From assembly GCF_928392795.1 (NCBI RefSeq), contig NZ_CAKMTJ010000003.1:124001-188000 (forward strand): DNA of 64,000 nt. The letters are read 5' to 3'. Under the pieces are notes generated by a model that searched no databases, was not told where the DNA came from, and was given only the letters and a program-made list of their open reading frames with translations. This document shows positions 35,344 to 44,323 of this stretch, piece after piece (positions within the stretch are counted from its first letter, which is position 1; the number at the start of each line of letters is the position of its first letter). This DNA is from Rothia nasimurium. Its GTDB lineage: Bacteria; Actinomycetota; Actinomycetes; Actinomycetales; Micrococcaceae. The position numbers were made by a program, and so were the translations under genes.

Positions 35344-36648
35344 ATGCGATTTGGCTCAACTCAGCGCTTTGGCGCCTCCCGCGAAACCCTCACCGACCAG
35401 CTAGCGGACTTCCTGCACGGTGGGCGGACGGTCACCCTGCTCGGCTCCACCGGGTCCATCGGCACCCAGGGCGTGCAGGTCATCGACCACCTCAACTCCC
35501 TGGCAGGAACCTCCACAGGTAGCGACGACGCTCCCGTGCGCGTCACCGCCCTCTCAGCCGGCTCCCGCTCCCTGCCCCTTCTGGCAGAGCAGGCCGCCCG
35601 CCTGCGTCCGCACCTGGTCGCTACCAGCGGCACCGAAGCGGACGCCGCCACCCTGCGCTCGCTGCTGGCTGAGCTGGCACCGGGCTACAGCCCCCAGATT
35701 GAGTGGGGCAAGGACGCCGCCACCGCCGCAGCCCGCGCCGGGGCGGACGTTGTGCTCAACGGCATCACCGGCTCCATCGGCCTGGAACCCACTCTGGCTG
35801 CCCTGCACGCCGGTTCCCAGGTGGCACTGGCGAACAAGGAATCCCTTATTGCCGGTGGTGAGCTGGTCAAGGCTGCCGTGGACGCTTCGCCTCTGGACCA
35901 GCCCATGATCCCGGTGGATTCTGAGCACTCGGCCCTGGCCCAGGCCCTGGCCTCGGGTACCGACCGGGAGATTGACCGGCTGGTGCTGACCGCCTCGGGT
36001 GGGCCCTTTAGGGGCATGACCTACGAGCAGCTGCGGGAGGTCACCCCGGCCCAGGCCCTGGCCCACCCCACCTGGGATATGGGCCTGGTGGTGACCACTA
36101 ACTCGGCTTCTATGGTCAATAAGGCCCTGGAGGTGCTGGAGGCCCACCACCTCTTCGGCATTGACCTGGACCGTATCGACGTCACCGTCCACCGCCAGTC
36201 GGTGGTTCATTCTATGGTGCAGTTTGTGGACGGCTCCACCCTGGCCCAGGCCTCCCCGCCTACCATGTTGCTGCCCATTGCCTTAGGGCTAACCTGGCCC
36301 CACCGGATTCCGGGTATCGCTCAGCCCTGTGACTGGTCGCAGGCGAGCGAGTGGACCTTCGAGCCCCTGGATAATAAGGCCTTCCCGGCGGTGGAGATGA
36401 TTAAGCGGGCGGGCCAGCGGGGCGGTACCTTCCCGGCGGTCTTTAACGCTGCTAATGAGGAGGCGGTGGCGGCCTTCCACGCCGGTGCTATTCGTTTTAC
36501 CGACATGATTGAGGCAACCGGCCGGGTGCTCGATGAGCACGCGAGTTCTTCGGCCCTGGCCGAGTCAGGTTCTCTGACTCTGGAAGCGGTGCTTGAGGCA
36601 GAAGCCTGGGCCCGCACCCGTGCCAACGAGATTCTGGGGCAGGCATAG
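35344..36648 (+). CDS. dxr: 1-deoxy-D-xylulose 5-phosphate reductoisomerase
   Basis: 434 aa, second step of the MEP isoprenoid pathway (DXP to MEP with NADPH). The NADPH loop LLGSTGSIGTQG is at residues 33-43, NKESLIAGGELVKAA and the metal-binding PVDSEHSALAQAL follow, then SGGPFRGM and HPTWDMG. The N-terminal 28 residues (FGSTQRFGASRETLTDQL) extend beyond the usual start; a later start is not excluded but ATG 35344 is coupled to the small gene before it. ispG, another step of the same pathway, is at 43139. Confidence 0.97.
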   Translation: MRFGSTQRFGASRETLTDQLADFLHGGRTVTLLGSTGSIGTQGVQVIDHLNSLAGTSTGSDDAPVRVTALSAGSRSLPLLAEQAARLRPHLVATSGTEADAATLRSLLAELAPGYSPQIEWGKDAATAAARAGADVVLNGITGSIGLEPTLAALHAGSQVALANKESLIAGGELVKAAVDASPLDQPMIPVDSEHSALAQALASGTDREIDRLVLTASGGPFRGMTYEQLREVTPAQALAHPTWDMGLVVTTNSASMVNKALEVLEAHHLFGIDLDRIDVTVHRQSVVHSMVQFVDGSTLAQASPPTMLLPIALGLTWPHRIPGIAQPCDWSQASEWTFEPLDNKAFPAVEMIKRAGQRGGTFPAVFNAANEEAVAAFHAGAIRFTDMIEATGRVLDEHASSSALAESGSLTLEAVLEAEAWARTRANEILGQA

Positions 36649-36678
36649 ACCTACCCCTGCGTAGGCGTATCTAAAGAG

Positions 36679-36746
36679 ATGACCCCCTTGTTTCTCTCTT
36701 CACCCTGAGATAATCCATGGGGTGAAGAGAGAAGCGAGGGGGTCAT
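36679..36746. terminator. Bidirectional terminator between dxr and pflA
   Basis: ATGACCCCC...TTTCTCTCTTCACCC pairs with GGGTGAAGAGAGAAG...GGGGGTCAT, giving an almost perfect stem of about 25 bp between two convergent genes. Confidence 0.85.
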
Positions 36747-36763
36747 CGTTTGATGTATGGAGT

Positions 36764-37645
36764 CTAGAAGACGGTGAGGCCGCGGGCGCGGAAGATGTCG
36801 CGGGCGGCTTCGGTGGCTTCTTTGCTGGGCGGGTGGACGTCCTTGAGCTTGTAGTCGTAGCCCAGGGACTCCCACTTGTCGGTGCCCATCTGGTGGAAGG
36901 GGAGTACCTCCACCCTCTCAACCACATTCCGCCAGCGGCAGACGATGTCGGCTACCTTCTCAATGTTGTCGGGGGCGTCAGTGTAGCCGGGCACCAGCAC
37001 AAAGCGGATCCAGATTTTCTTGCCGAGGGCTGAGAGCCTGTCCCCAAAATCAATCGTGGGTTGCAGGGCCCGGCCGGTGAGCGCCTGATACACCTCTTCA
37101 GAGCCCGATTTAACATCGAGTAGCACCAGGTCTACATTATCGAGAAACTCATCTGAGGCGTGGGCCCCCAGGAAACCCGAGGTGTCAATACAGGTATGGA
37201 TCCCCAGGGACTTGGCACTGATGAGGATATTCTCAGCGAAAGCCCGCTGCATGAGCACCTCGCCACCGGAGATGGTGATACCGCCGCCGGTGGCTTTGAA
37301 GACCTTGCGCATGCGCTTGATTTTTTTGATGAGGTCGGCTGCCATGACGGGTTTGCCGTCCTTCATGTTGAAGGTGTCGGGGTTGTGGCAGTAGAGGCAG
37401 CGCAGGGGGCAGCCGTTCATGAAGATGGTCATGCGGGTGCCTGGCCCGTCGACGGCGGTGACCAGTTCCCAGGAGTGGACGGAGCCGAGTTGCCCTTCGC
37501 GCATGAGTTTGAGTTGGGCGGAGCGTTCGAGTTCGGTGAGTTCGCCGAGGCCCCAGGTGCCTGCCCCGGAATGCCGGTCCGCCGGCGGAGCAAATGCTAG
37601 CTCGCCGGCGGTATCGGTTATCTCGTGAGAGATATCAAGTGACAT
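36764..37645 (-). CDS. pflA: Pyruvate formate-lyase activating enzyme
   Basis: 293-aa radical-SAM enzyme that makes the glycyl radical on PFL. The cluster motif is CPLRCLYC (Cys79, Cys83, Cys86), followed by the SAM-binding GGGITISGGEVLMQ and DTSGFLG. The N-terminal 50 residues extend beyond E. coli PflA. It is the third gene of the pfl transcript, starting 9 bp after the radical-domain gene. Its partner residue is Gly58 of that small protein. Confidence 0.97.
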   Translation of the reverse strand: MSLDISHEITDTAGELAFAPPADRHSGAGTWGLGELTELERSAQLKLMREGQLGSVHSWELVTAVDGPGTRMTIFMNGCPLRCLYCHNPDTFNMKDGKPVMAADLIKKIKRMRKVFKATGGGITISGGEVLMQRAFAENILISAKSLGIHTCIDTSGFLGAHASDEFLDNVDLVLLDVKSGSEEVYQALTGRALQPTIDFGDRLSALGKKIWIRFVLVPGYTDAPDNIEKVADIVCRWRNVVERVEVLPFHQMGTDKWESLGYDYKLKDVHPPSKEATEAARDIFRARGLTVF

Positions 37646-37654
37646 GAAGAATCA

Positions 37655-37906
37655 CTAGGCTCCGTGGTGGAAGGTGCGTGAGAGTACGTCGAGCTGCTGC
37701 TCGCGGGTGAGGCGCACGAAGTTGACGGCGTAGCCCGAGACGCGGACGGTCAGGTTGGGGTACTTGTCGGGGTTCTCCATGGCGTCCTCAAGGGTTTCGC
37801 GGTTGAGGACGTTGATGTTGGCGTGGTAGAGGCCCTTGGGGGCGGTCTTGTTGGCGCGGTTTGCCTTCATGGAAGCGAGGCGCTCTTCGTAGGTCTTGAC
37901 GGCCAT
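37655..37906 (-). CDS. Separate glycyl-radical domain of PFL (GrcA-like)
   Basis: 83 aa, equal to the C-terminal radical domain of [25 protein letters not shown], then TVRVSGYAV with the radical Gly58, and [17 protein letters not shown]. It starts at ATG 37906 with AAGGAG upstream; an open extension of 14 residues is not conserved. Unlike E. coli GrcA (YfiD), which repairs an intact PFL, here the adjacent pflB lacks this domain, so the small protein must supply it for any activity. The gene lies between pflB and pflA on one transcript. Confidence 0.92.
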   Translation of the reverse strand: MAVKTYEERLASMKANRANKTAPKGLYHANINVLNRETLEDAMENPDKYPNLTVRVSGYAVNFVRLTREQQLDVLSRTFHHGA

Positions 37907-37948
37907 GATGTTCTCCTTAGTAGTGAGTTGATTGAAATAGGGCGGCAA

Positions 37949-38048
37949 CCCAGGCTCGTGGCGAAGCTGCTGGCTCGGTGGCTGGCGTGAATCGCCTTGT
38001 GAGCGAAGCGAACCAGGTGAGAGGGTCGGCAGCGAGCGCGAACCTGGG
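37949..38048 (-). repeat. Dispersed repeat C, copy 1
   Basis: 100 bp between pflB and the radical-domain gene. Its ends (CCCAGGCTCG / CGAACCTGGG) are roughly complementary and its reverse complement matches the element at 60437-60546 over most of its length, including CTCGCTGCCGACCCTCTC and CGAGCCAGCAGCTTCGC. Confidence 0.85.
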
Positions 38049-38064
38049 GAGCCGTTCTGTAGTT

Positions 38065-40182
38065 TTAGTCCTCTTCAGGAATGAATCCTGCGTCCAAGAT
38101 TCCGACCAGGTTGGTGACCTGTTCTTCCTTGGTGCGGCCGAGGGCGGTGGGGGTGATGGTGTTGGTCAGGGAGATGCCGTCGAGGGCGTCTTCGTAGTCC
38201 AGCTTGCCGACCGAGAGCATGGAGGCGACCATGCCGTGGGTGTCCATGCCGTTTTCGGGGTTGGCGCCGGGGGAGAAGGGGGTGCCTGCGCGGTGGCCGG
38301 AGGGGAAGTTACCGGTTGCCTTGCCGTAGACCACGTTGGAGGTGATGGTTAGCACCGACTGGGTGGGGATGGCGTCGCGGTAGAGGGGGATGGCCTTGAT
38401 TTTTTCCATGACGGTGTGGACGATGGTGGCGGCGATGTCGTCGGCGCGGTCGTCGTCGTTACCGTAGGCGGGGAAGTCGCCTTCGGTGATGTAGTCGACG
38501 ATGAGGCCGGTTTCGTCGCGGACGGGGGTGACGGTGGCGTACTTGATGGCGGCAAGGGAGTCGGCGACGATGGAGAGGCCGGCGATGCCGCAGCCCATGG
38601 CTCGGATGATGTCTGAGTCGTGGAGGGCCATTTCGATGGATTCGTAGGCGTACTTGTCGTGGCTGTAGTGGATGATGTTGAGGGCTTCAACGTAGGTGGC
38701 GATGACCCAGTCGAGCATCTCTTCGTACTTGAGCCAGACTTCGTCGAAGTCGAGGGGGCCGTCGCCCTTGATGGGTTCGTAGCCTTCGACGATGAGTTTA
38801 CCGGTCATTTCGTCGCGGCCGCCGTTGATAGCGTAAAGCAGGGCTTTGGCTGCGTTGACGCGGGCGCCGAAGAACTGCATCTGCTTGCCGATTTTCATGG
38901 GGGAGACGCAGCAGGCGATGGCGACGTCGTCGCCCCACTGTTCACGAATCTGGGGGTCGGATTCGTACTGGATGGAGGAGGTTTCGATGGAGATGGCGGA
39001 GCAGAATTCCTTGTAGCCGGTGGGTAGGTTTTCGTCCCAGAAGATGGTGATGTTGGGTTCGGGGGCGGGGCCTAGGTTGCGGAGGGTCTGCAGGAGGCGG
39101 AAGGAGGTTTTGGTGACGAGGGTGCGGCCGTCGTCGGCGAAGCCGCCGTCTGACCAGGTGGCCCAGTAGGGGTCGCCTGAGAAGATCTGGTCGTAGTCGA
39201 TGGTGCGTAGGAAGCGGACGATGCGGAGTTTGATGACGAGGGCGTCGATCATTTCCTGGGCGTCGGTTTCGGTGATGAGGCCGGCTGCGAGGTCGCGTTC
39301 GAAGTAGACGTCGAGGAAGCCTGAGAGGCGGCCGATGGACATGGCGGCGCCGTCCTGGGACTTGACGGAGGCCAGGTAGGCGAAGTAGGTCCACTGCACG
39401 GCTTCCTGGGCGGTGCGGGCGGGGCCGGAGATATCGAAGCCGTAGAGGGCCGCCATCTTCTTGAGGCGCTTCAGGGCCTTGATCTGTTCGGAGTGCTCTT
39501 CGCGGTAGCGGGCCCAGTGCTCTGAGAAGCCTTGATCGGCAACGGCGTGCTTGGCGCGTTCTTTGTCGGCGATGAGATTGTCGACGCCGTAGAGGGCTAC
39601 GCGGCGGTAGTCACCGATGATGCGGCCGCGGCCGTAGGCGTCGGGTAGGCCGGTGATGATGTGGGAGGAGCGGGCCGCGCGGATGCGGGGGGTGTAGATG
39701 TCGAAGACTGCGTCGTTGTGGGTCTTGCGGTATTCGGTGAAGATTTTCTTGATGTTTTCGTCGGGTTCTTTACCGGCTTCGCGGATTGCGGTTTCGACCA
39801 TGCGCCAGCCGCCGTTGGGCATCATGGCGCGCTTGAGGGGGACGTCGGTTTGGAGGCCGACGATGACGTTGTCGTCGTCTGAGATGTAGCCTGCGGGGAA
39901 TGCGTCGATTTCTGCGGGGGTGTGGGTGTCTACGTCGTAGACGCGGTTTTTGCGTTCGACGGAGAGGTAGTTCTTTTCGAGGGTGTCCCAGACGCGCAGG
40001 GTCTTGTCGGTGGGCCCGGCGAGGAAGGCGGCGTCGCCTTCGTAGGGGGTGTAGTTTGCAAGGACGAAGCCGCGCACGTCGATGCTGTCTTGCCAGGGGC
40101 CGGGGGTGAAACCTTCCCAGGCGGCGGTGGATTGTTCGTTGACAAAGACTCCCGTAGTGGGGGCTTCAACCTGTGCAGTCAT
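38065..40182 (-). CDS. pflB: Pyruvate formate-lyase, large part lacking the glycyl-radical domain
   Basis: 705 aa; converts pyruvate and CoA to acetyl-CoA and formate without oxygen. Catalytic Cys424-Cys425 are in [12 protein letters not shown]. The protein ends [16 protein letters not shown], exactly where complete PFLs continue into the radical domain, which is encoded by the next gene. I start at ATG 40182 ([11 protein letters not shown]) with AGGAG upstream; the open frame extends 41 codons more. Likely transcribed from the promoter at 40309-40338 with the radical-domain gene and pflA. Confidence 0.95.
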   Translation of the reverse strand: MTAQVEAPTTGVFVNEQSTAAWEGFTPGPWQDSIDVRGFVLANYTPYEGDAAFLAGPTDKTLRVWDTLEKNYLSVERKNRVYDVDTHTPAEIDAFPAGYISDDDNVIVGLQTDVPLKRAMMPNGGWRMVETAIREAGKEPDENIKKIFTEYRKTHNDAVFDIYTPRIRAARSSHIITGLPDAYGRGRIIGDYRRVALYGVDNLIADKERAKHAVADQGFSEHWARYREEHSEQIKALKRLKKMAALYGFDISGPARTAQEAVQWTYFAYLASVKSQDGAAMSIGRLSGFLDVYFERDLAAGLITETDAQEMIDALVIKLRIVRFLRTIDYDQIFSGDPYWATWSDGGFADDGRTLVTKTSFRLLQTLRNLGPAPEPNITIFWDENLPTGYKEFCSAISIETSSIQYESDPQIREQWGDDVAIACCVSPMKIGKQMQFFGARVNAAKALLYAINGGRDEMTGKLIVEGYEPIKGDGPLDFDEVWLKYEEMLDWVIATYVEALNIIHYSHDKYAYESIEMALHDSDIIRAMGCGIAGLSIVADSLAAIKYATVTPVRDETGLIVDYITEGDFPAYGNDDDRADDIAATIVHTVMEKIKAIPLYRDAIPTQSVLTITSNVVYGKATGNFPSGHRAGTPFSPGANPENGMDTHGMVASMLSVGKLDYEDALDGISLTNTITPTALGRTKEEQVTNLVGILDAGFIPEED

Positions 40183-40308
40183 GATGAGTGCTCCTCGTGA
40201 AGTGATAGGGTGGCGCCTCTGCTGAGGTGGCGCGCTTTCTCCTTCTATTGTGCCTAGTTTGCCCGGTGAAACAAAATAGGTATGGTAAATGCTTAAAAAC
40301 GCCAATGT

Positions 40309-40338
40309 GTACTATTGTGTAGTATTTTTCCATGTCAA
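40309..40338 (-). promoter_or_regulatory. pfl promoter with dyad
   Basis: On the minus strand, TTGACA (40338-40333), an 18-bp spacer and TAGTAC (40314-40309). The dyad TACTA-TTGTG-TAGTA at 40310-40324 overlaps the -10 and spacer, a position suited to a repressor, perhaps redox- or oxygen-responsive (inference). Confidence 0.55.
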
Positions 40339-40607
40339 GGCGACTATTCTGGGCTTATGGCCCCTTGTGGGGCACCTGCCCCCTGCCCGAATGAGGCAGA
40401 GAAAACCCTTCTTTAACACTTTGTGACGTAAAGGCTTTTTTGACTCAAAAGTAAAGGTAAAAACCACCTCAAAGACCCACCTGCCCTACCCCTTTGTGGG
40501 CAAATTCTAAGGCCCAGTAAGGGGACAGCTCCCAGCCCCATAGCGTACTCTGGCAGATGACCTGCCCAAGCACCCCCGGGCGCCGCATCTACAAGGAGCA
40601 CCCCCGC

Positions 40608-41954
40608 GTGACCGTCCTACTGTTCATCATCGGTGTAGGGCTGATGGCCCTGGCTATCGCCGCATCTATTGCCCTGCACGAGCTGGGGCACCTGGTGCCC
40701 GCCAAACTCTTTGGTGTGCGCGTACCCCAGTACATGATTGGCTTTGGCAAGACGATTTTCTCTTGGCGGCGCGGGGAAACCGAATACGGCTTCAAGGCCC
40801 TGCCCCTGGGCGGCTACATCTCCATGATTGGCATGTACCCGCCCGGCAAAGACGGAACGGACGGGCGCGCCGGCGGCACCAGCCCCCTACAGCAGCTTGC
40901 CCGCGAAGCACGGGCGGTGGACGCTGAACGTATTACCGAGGCAGACCAGGGTAGGCTTTTCTACCAGCTACCGGTCTATAAGCGCATCATCATTATGCTG
41001 GGTGGGCCTTTCATGAACCTGCTCATCGGTGTGCTGGCAACCATGGTGCTGGTTACCGGTTTTGGCTCCTACCAGCCGACCACCAGCGTCCAGACCGTTG
41101 CCCAGTGCGTGCAAACCGTGGACTCCACCACCGCCAACACAGCCAACTCCACCGAATGCGGGGTTGAAGACCCCCAGTCACCCGCCAACGCAGCGGGCCT
41201 GCAACCGGGGGATACCATCACTGTCTTTGCCGGGCAGGCCATTACCAGCTGGGACCAGCTGACCGAGCTCATTCGCACTAACGCCGATACCGAGGTGCCC
41301 CTCACCGTAGAACGCAATGGGCAGAGCCTAGAGCTGACCATCACCCCCATGCTGACCGTGCGCCCTATCTACGATGAACTCACCGGAACCTACCTCACCA
41401 ACTCCGACGGAAGCTACCAGACCCAGGAAGTCGGCTTCATCGGCATCGGCCCCACCAGTGAACTAACCCCCGGAACCATTGGCGAGGTGCTGCCGACAGT
41501 AGGGGAGTCGCTACAGCGTATTGGAGCCACCCTGATCAAGCTGCCCGCCCGCGTCTACGGGGTAGCCGTCACCCTGGTCACCAACGGCGAGCGCGACGCC
41601 AACAGCCCGGTCTCAGTTGTGGGTGTGGGGCGCATCGCCGGTGAAATTGCCGCCCACGACCAGATTATTCTGCGCGATAAGGCAGCCTCCCTGGTGTCCC
41701 TGGTTGCCCAGATGAACCTCATGCTCTTTGCCTTCAACCTCATCCCCCTACTGCCCCTCGACGGCGGGCACGTTCTGGGCGCCCTCTGGGAGGGCTTCCG
41801 CCGCAAGACCGCCAAACTGCTCGGACGCCGCGACCCCGGCCCCTTCGACCCCGTCAAGCTGCTACCCCTGACCTACCTGGTCGCTGGTGCTTTCTTGCTG
41901 ATGACCGTGATCCTGGTGGCTGCTGACATCTTCAAGCCGGTGAGTATTTTGTAG
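40608..41954 (+). CDS. rseP: Site-2 protease, RseP/RIP-type M50 metalloprotease
   Basis: 448-aa intramembrane zinc protease that cleaves anti-sigma factors or signal-peptide remnants. Zinc-binding HELGH at residues 24-28 in the first helix, a PDZ domain in the middle (AAGLQPGDTITVFAGQAI), and the third ligand in NLIPLLPLDGGH near the end, all present. GTG 40608 follows AAGGAG. Located between dxr and ispG, a position conserved in actinobacteria, although the pfl operon is inserted here. Confidence 0.95.
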   Translation: MTVLLFIIGVGLMALAIAASIALHELGHLVPAKLFGVRVPQYMIGFGKTIFSWRRGETEYGFKALPLGGYISMIGMYPPGKDGTDGRAGGTSPLQQLAREARAVDAERITEADQGRLFYQLPVYKRIIIMLGGPFMNLLIGVLATMVLVTGFGSYQPTTSVQTVAQCVQTVDSTTANTANSTECGVEDPQSPANAAGLQPGDTITVFAGQAITSWDQLTELIRTNADTEVPLTVERNGQSLELTITPMLTVRPIYDELTGTYLTNSDGSYQTQEVGFIGIGPTSELTPGTIGEVLPTVGESLQRIGATLIKLPARVYGVAVTLVTNGERDANSPVSVVGVGRIAGEIAAHDQIILRDKAASLVSLVAQMNLMLFAFNLIPLLPLDGGHVLGALWEGFRRKTAKLLGRRDPGPFDPVKLLPLTYLVAGAFLLMTVILVAADIFKPVSIL

Positions 41955-42132
41955 GGTCTAGAACGGACGCTGCGGGGTGGGGACGCCCACTAGCCGACTA
42001 ACCTTCTTGAGCTCGCGCCGGGGCGCTCGCGGTTTATTGATGCTAGCCTCACAAGCTCAGCTAGTTGATAGCTGGCTTGTTGTAGCGCTCGCACTTGAAA
42101 ATTATTACCGCGCGGCATAAAGTTGGTAGTGC

Positions 42133-42169
42133 GGATCCCCTCTCCCGTACGTGGAGAACCAGGGGATCT
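42133..42169. terminator. Hairpin between rseP and the DUF3800 gene
   Basis: GATCCCCT / AGGGGATC with an inner TCTCC/GGAGA helix, between convergent genes. No T-run. The 220 bp between the two genes show nothing else that I can name. Confidence 0.5.
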
Positions 42170-42175
42170 AGCTGT

Positions 42176-42865
42176 TTAACGCTCTAGTAACTGGATAGGG
42201 GCCCTCCGTGGGTCTCTTGCCGCTAGATAGTCTTGGTACCAGTCCCAGGCAAACTCTTGACTTTCATGCCGGTTGATAGCGCTATAGGCACTCCAGGCTA
42301 CCAAATCAGCCATCTGAATTAGTTGAGAATCTTTGGAACTCAGCATTACCGGGTCTTCGATGATGTTTCTGTCCTGTAGCTTCAGCTCTCTATGTATGTG
42401 GCGATACATATCATCTTCACCATCTAGGTAGATTTGCCCAAGCGAATTATCAATCTTTAGCTGACCATCAATATCTGCTACAAGCAGCCTGTATAGGTCG
42501 GTTCTAGTTTGGGCAAAATCTTCTGGCTTACCCCGGCGGTAGCAGGCTCCTACGCGAACGCCACGGATACTAGAAATTTGTAGAAGACATTCTTGAGCAA
42601 TGAACTTTCCGAAGTCTTTTTTGTAGGGTGTTCCGTCTGGACCTCGGAATTCGTCGGGAAACCTTTTCGACAGGTCGCCACGACCGTTGGCGAATTCAGT
42701 AGTGTGGAGTTCTTTATCAACTGGAATTTTGTATTGACGCCAAAGACGCTTTCTGAAGTCTAGCCAGGATCTCATGACGGCATGCCATTCATATTGCGAA
42801 AACTCAATCCATCCATAAACGACTAACCCAGACTGCGGGCGCCCAGAATCATCGATATAAATCAT
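42176..42865 (-). CDS. DUF3800 protein
   Basis: 229 aa. It begins MIYIDDSGRPQSG, the RNase H-like first strand of DUF3800, and ends with SSKDSQLIQMADLVAWSAY, the conserved catalytic-like Asp block. DUF3800 proteins are often found near defence or mobile elements but no activity is proven. I start at ATG 42865 with AGAGG upstream; an open extension of 72 residues is very AT-rich and unlike the family. Base composition is clearly lower in GC than rseP and ispG on either side, which suggests horizontal transfer. Confidence 0.85.
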   Translation of the reverse strand: MIYIDDSGRPQSGLVVYGWIEFSQYEWHAVMRSWLDFRKRLWRQYKIPVDKELHTTEFANGRGDLSKRFPDEFRGPDGTPYKKDFGKFIAQECLLQISSIRGVRVGACYRRGKPEDFAQTRTDLYRLLVADIDGQLKIDNSLGQIYLDGEDDMYRHIHRELKLQDRNIIEDPVMLSSKDSQLIQMADLVAWSAYSAINRHESQEFAWDWYQDYLAARDPRRAPIQLLER

Positions 42866-43138
42866 TTTCGCCTCTGACCCAGCGTGCAAAGCACCTCCAA
42901 CGAAGTATCGAATATATGTCTTATATAACCATATAATAGAATTTATGTTCGATGACTTTAAGTTGGTATTGCTAGATTGCGATTTCAGCGTGGACTGGCT
43001 TCCCTTTCTGCCCTTTGGCCTAAGCAGCCTCTCTGCTGTGTGCTTTACCTCAACCGCTCTTTGAGCTGAAGCGTGGCACAATAGATAGTTGAACAGGTGC
43101 GCATTGACCGCACCGCCAAAGAACCTTTGGAGGAAGAT

Positions 43139-44302
43139 TTGACCTCGGTCGCCCTTGGAATGCCCGCTGCTCCGCCGCCCGTTTTGGCCCCGCGCCGTAA
43201 AACCCGCCAGTTTAAGGTCGGTAGCGTAGGCGTTGGCTCAGAATCTCCTATTTCGGTGCAGTCCATGACCACCACTAAAACCCACGACATCGGTGCGACC
43301 CTGCAGCAGATTGCCGAGCTAACGGCTGCCGGTTGCGATATCGTGCGCGTTGCCTGCCCTACCGATAAGGACGCAGAAGCCCTGCCCATTATCGCTAAGC
43401 AGTCCCAGATTCCCGTGATTGCCGATATTCACTTCCAGCCCAAGTACGTCTTTGCCGCCATCGAGGCTGGCTGTGGCGCTGTGCGCGTAAACCCCGGTAA
43501 CATCCGTAAGTTCGATGACCAGGTCAAAGAAATCGCGGCAGCCGCTAAGGACCACGGCACCTCTATCCGCATTGGTGTGAACGCCGGATCGCTCGATAAG
43601 CGCCTGCTGGAAAAGTACGGTAAGGCCACCCCTGAGGCTCTGGTTGAGTCAGCTGTCTGGGAAGCCTCCCTCTTTGAAGAGCACGGCTTTCAGGATTTCA
43701 AGATTTCGGTCAAGCACAACGACCCCGTCATTATGGTTGAAGCCTACCGCCAGCTGGCTGCCGCAGGGGATTGGCCCCTGCACCTGGGTGTGACCGAAGC
43801 AGGCCCTGCCTTCCAGGGAACCATCAAGTCTGCGACCGCCTTCGGCGCCCTGCTCTCTGAGGGTATTGGCGATACCATCCGCGTTTCCCTCTCAGCTCCT
43901 CCGGTGGAAGAAGTCAAGGTCGGCTCCCAGATTCTTGAGTCCCTGAACCTGCGCCCCCGCAAGCTCGATATTGTTTCCTGCCCCTCCTGCGGTCGTGCCC
44001 AGGTGAACGTGTGGGAACTGGCAGAAAACGTCACCAAGGGCCTGGAAGGCATGAAGGTGCCCCTGCGCGTGGCCGTCATGGGCTGCGTTGTCAACGGCCC
44101 CGGTGAAGCCCGTGAAGCCGACCTGGGTGTAGCTTCGGGTAACGGTAAGGGCCAGATTTTCGTCAAGGGCGAGGTTATCAAGACCGTGCCCGAAGAAGAC
44201 ATCGTGCAGACCCTGATTGAAGAGGCAAACCGCATCGCCCGCGAGATGGAAGAACGCGGCGAAATCGACCTCTCTGGCGAACCCATCGTCTCCGTTTCCT
44301 AA
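43139..44302 (+). CDS. ispG: 4-hydroxy-3-methylbut-2-en-1-yl diphosphate synthase
   Basis: 387 aa [4Fe-4S] enzyme of the MEP pathway (MEcPP to HMBPP). [36 protein letters not shown] and [11 protein letters not shown] are diagnostic; cluster ligands are in CPSCGRAQ and [10 protein letters not shown] prefer TTG 43139, since GGAGGA is 4-5 bp upstream and the product then begins [14 protein letters not shown] as in Micrococcaceae as I recall; the frame stays open to GTG 43097. Confidence 0.97.
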   Translation: MTSVALGMPAAPPPVLAPRRKTRQFKVGSVGVGSESPISVQSMTTTKTHDIGATLQQIAELTAAGCDIVRVACPTDKDAEALPIIAKQSQIPVIADIHFQPKYVFAAIEAGCGAVRVNPGNIRKFDDQVKEIAAAAKDHGTSIRIGVNAGSLDKRLLEKYGKATPEALVESAVWEASLFEEHGFQDFKISVKHNDPVIMVEAYRQLAAAGDWPLHLGVTEAGPAFQGTIKSATAFGALLSEGIGDTIRVSLSAPPVEEVKVGSQILESLNLRPRKLDIVSCPSCGRAQVNVWELAENVTKGLEGMKVPLRVAVMGCVVNGPGEAREADLGVASGNGKGQIFVKGEVIKTVPEEDIVQTLIEEANRIAREMEERGEIDLSGEPIVSVS

Positions 44303-44323
44303 GTAGCTTAGGCAAAGCCCACC

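Noticed and set aside
37655..38070. Frameshift or sequencing error as the explanation of the split PFL
   Set aside because: The two parts are separated by about 160 bp holding a repeat element, a proper stop, a ribosome site and a new start; one base change cannot join them.
38349..40200. Several long plus-strand and minus-strand frames across pflB
   Set aside because: They shadow the highly biased pflB codons and have Val/Gly/Asp- or Ser/Pro/Thr-only composition.
42866..43081. N-terminal extension of the DUF3800 gene
   Set aside because: The extra 72 residues are AT-rich low-complexity sequence, while the family starts at MIYIDDSG, which has a ribosome site.
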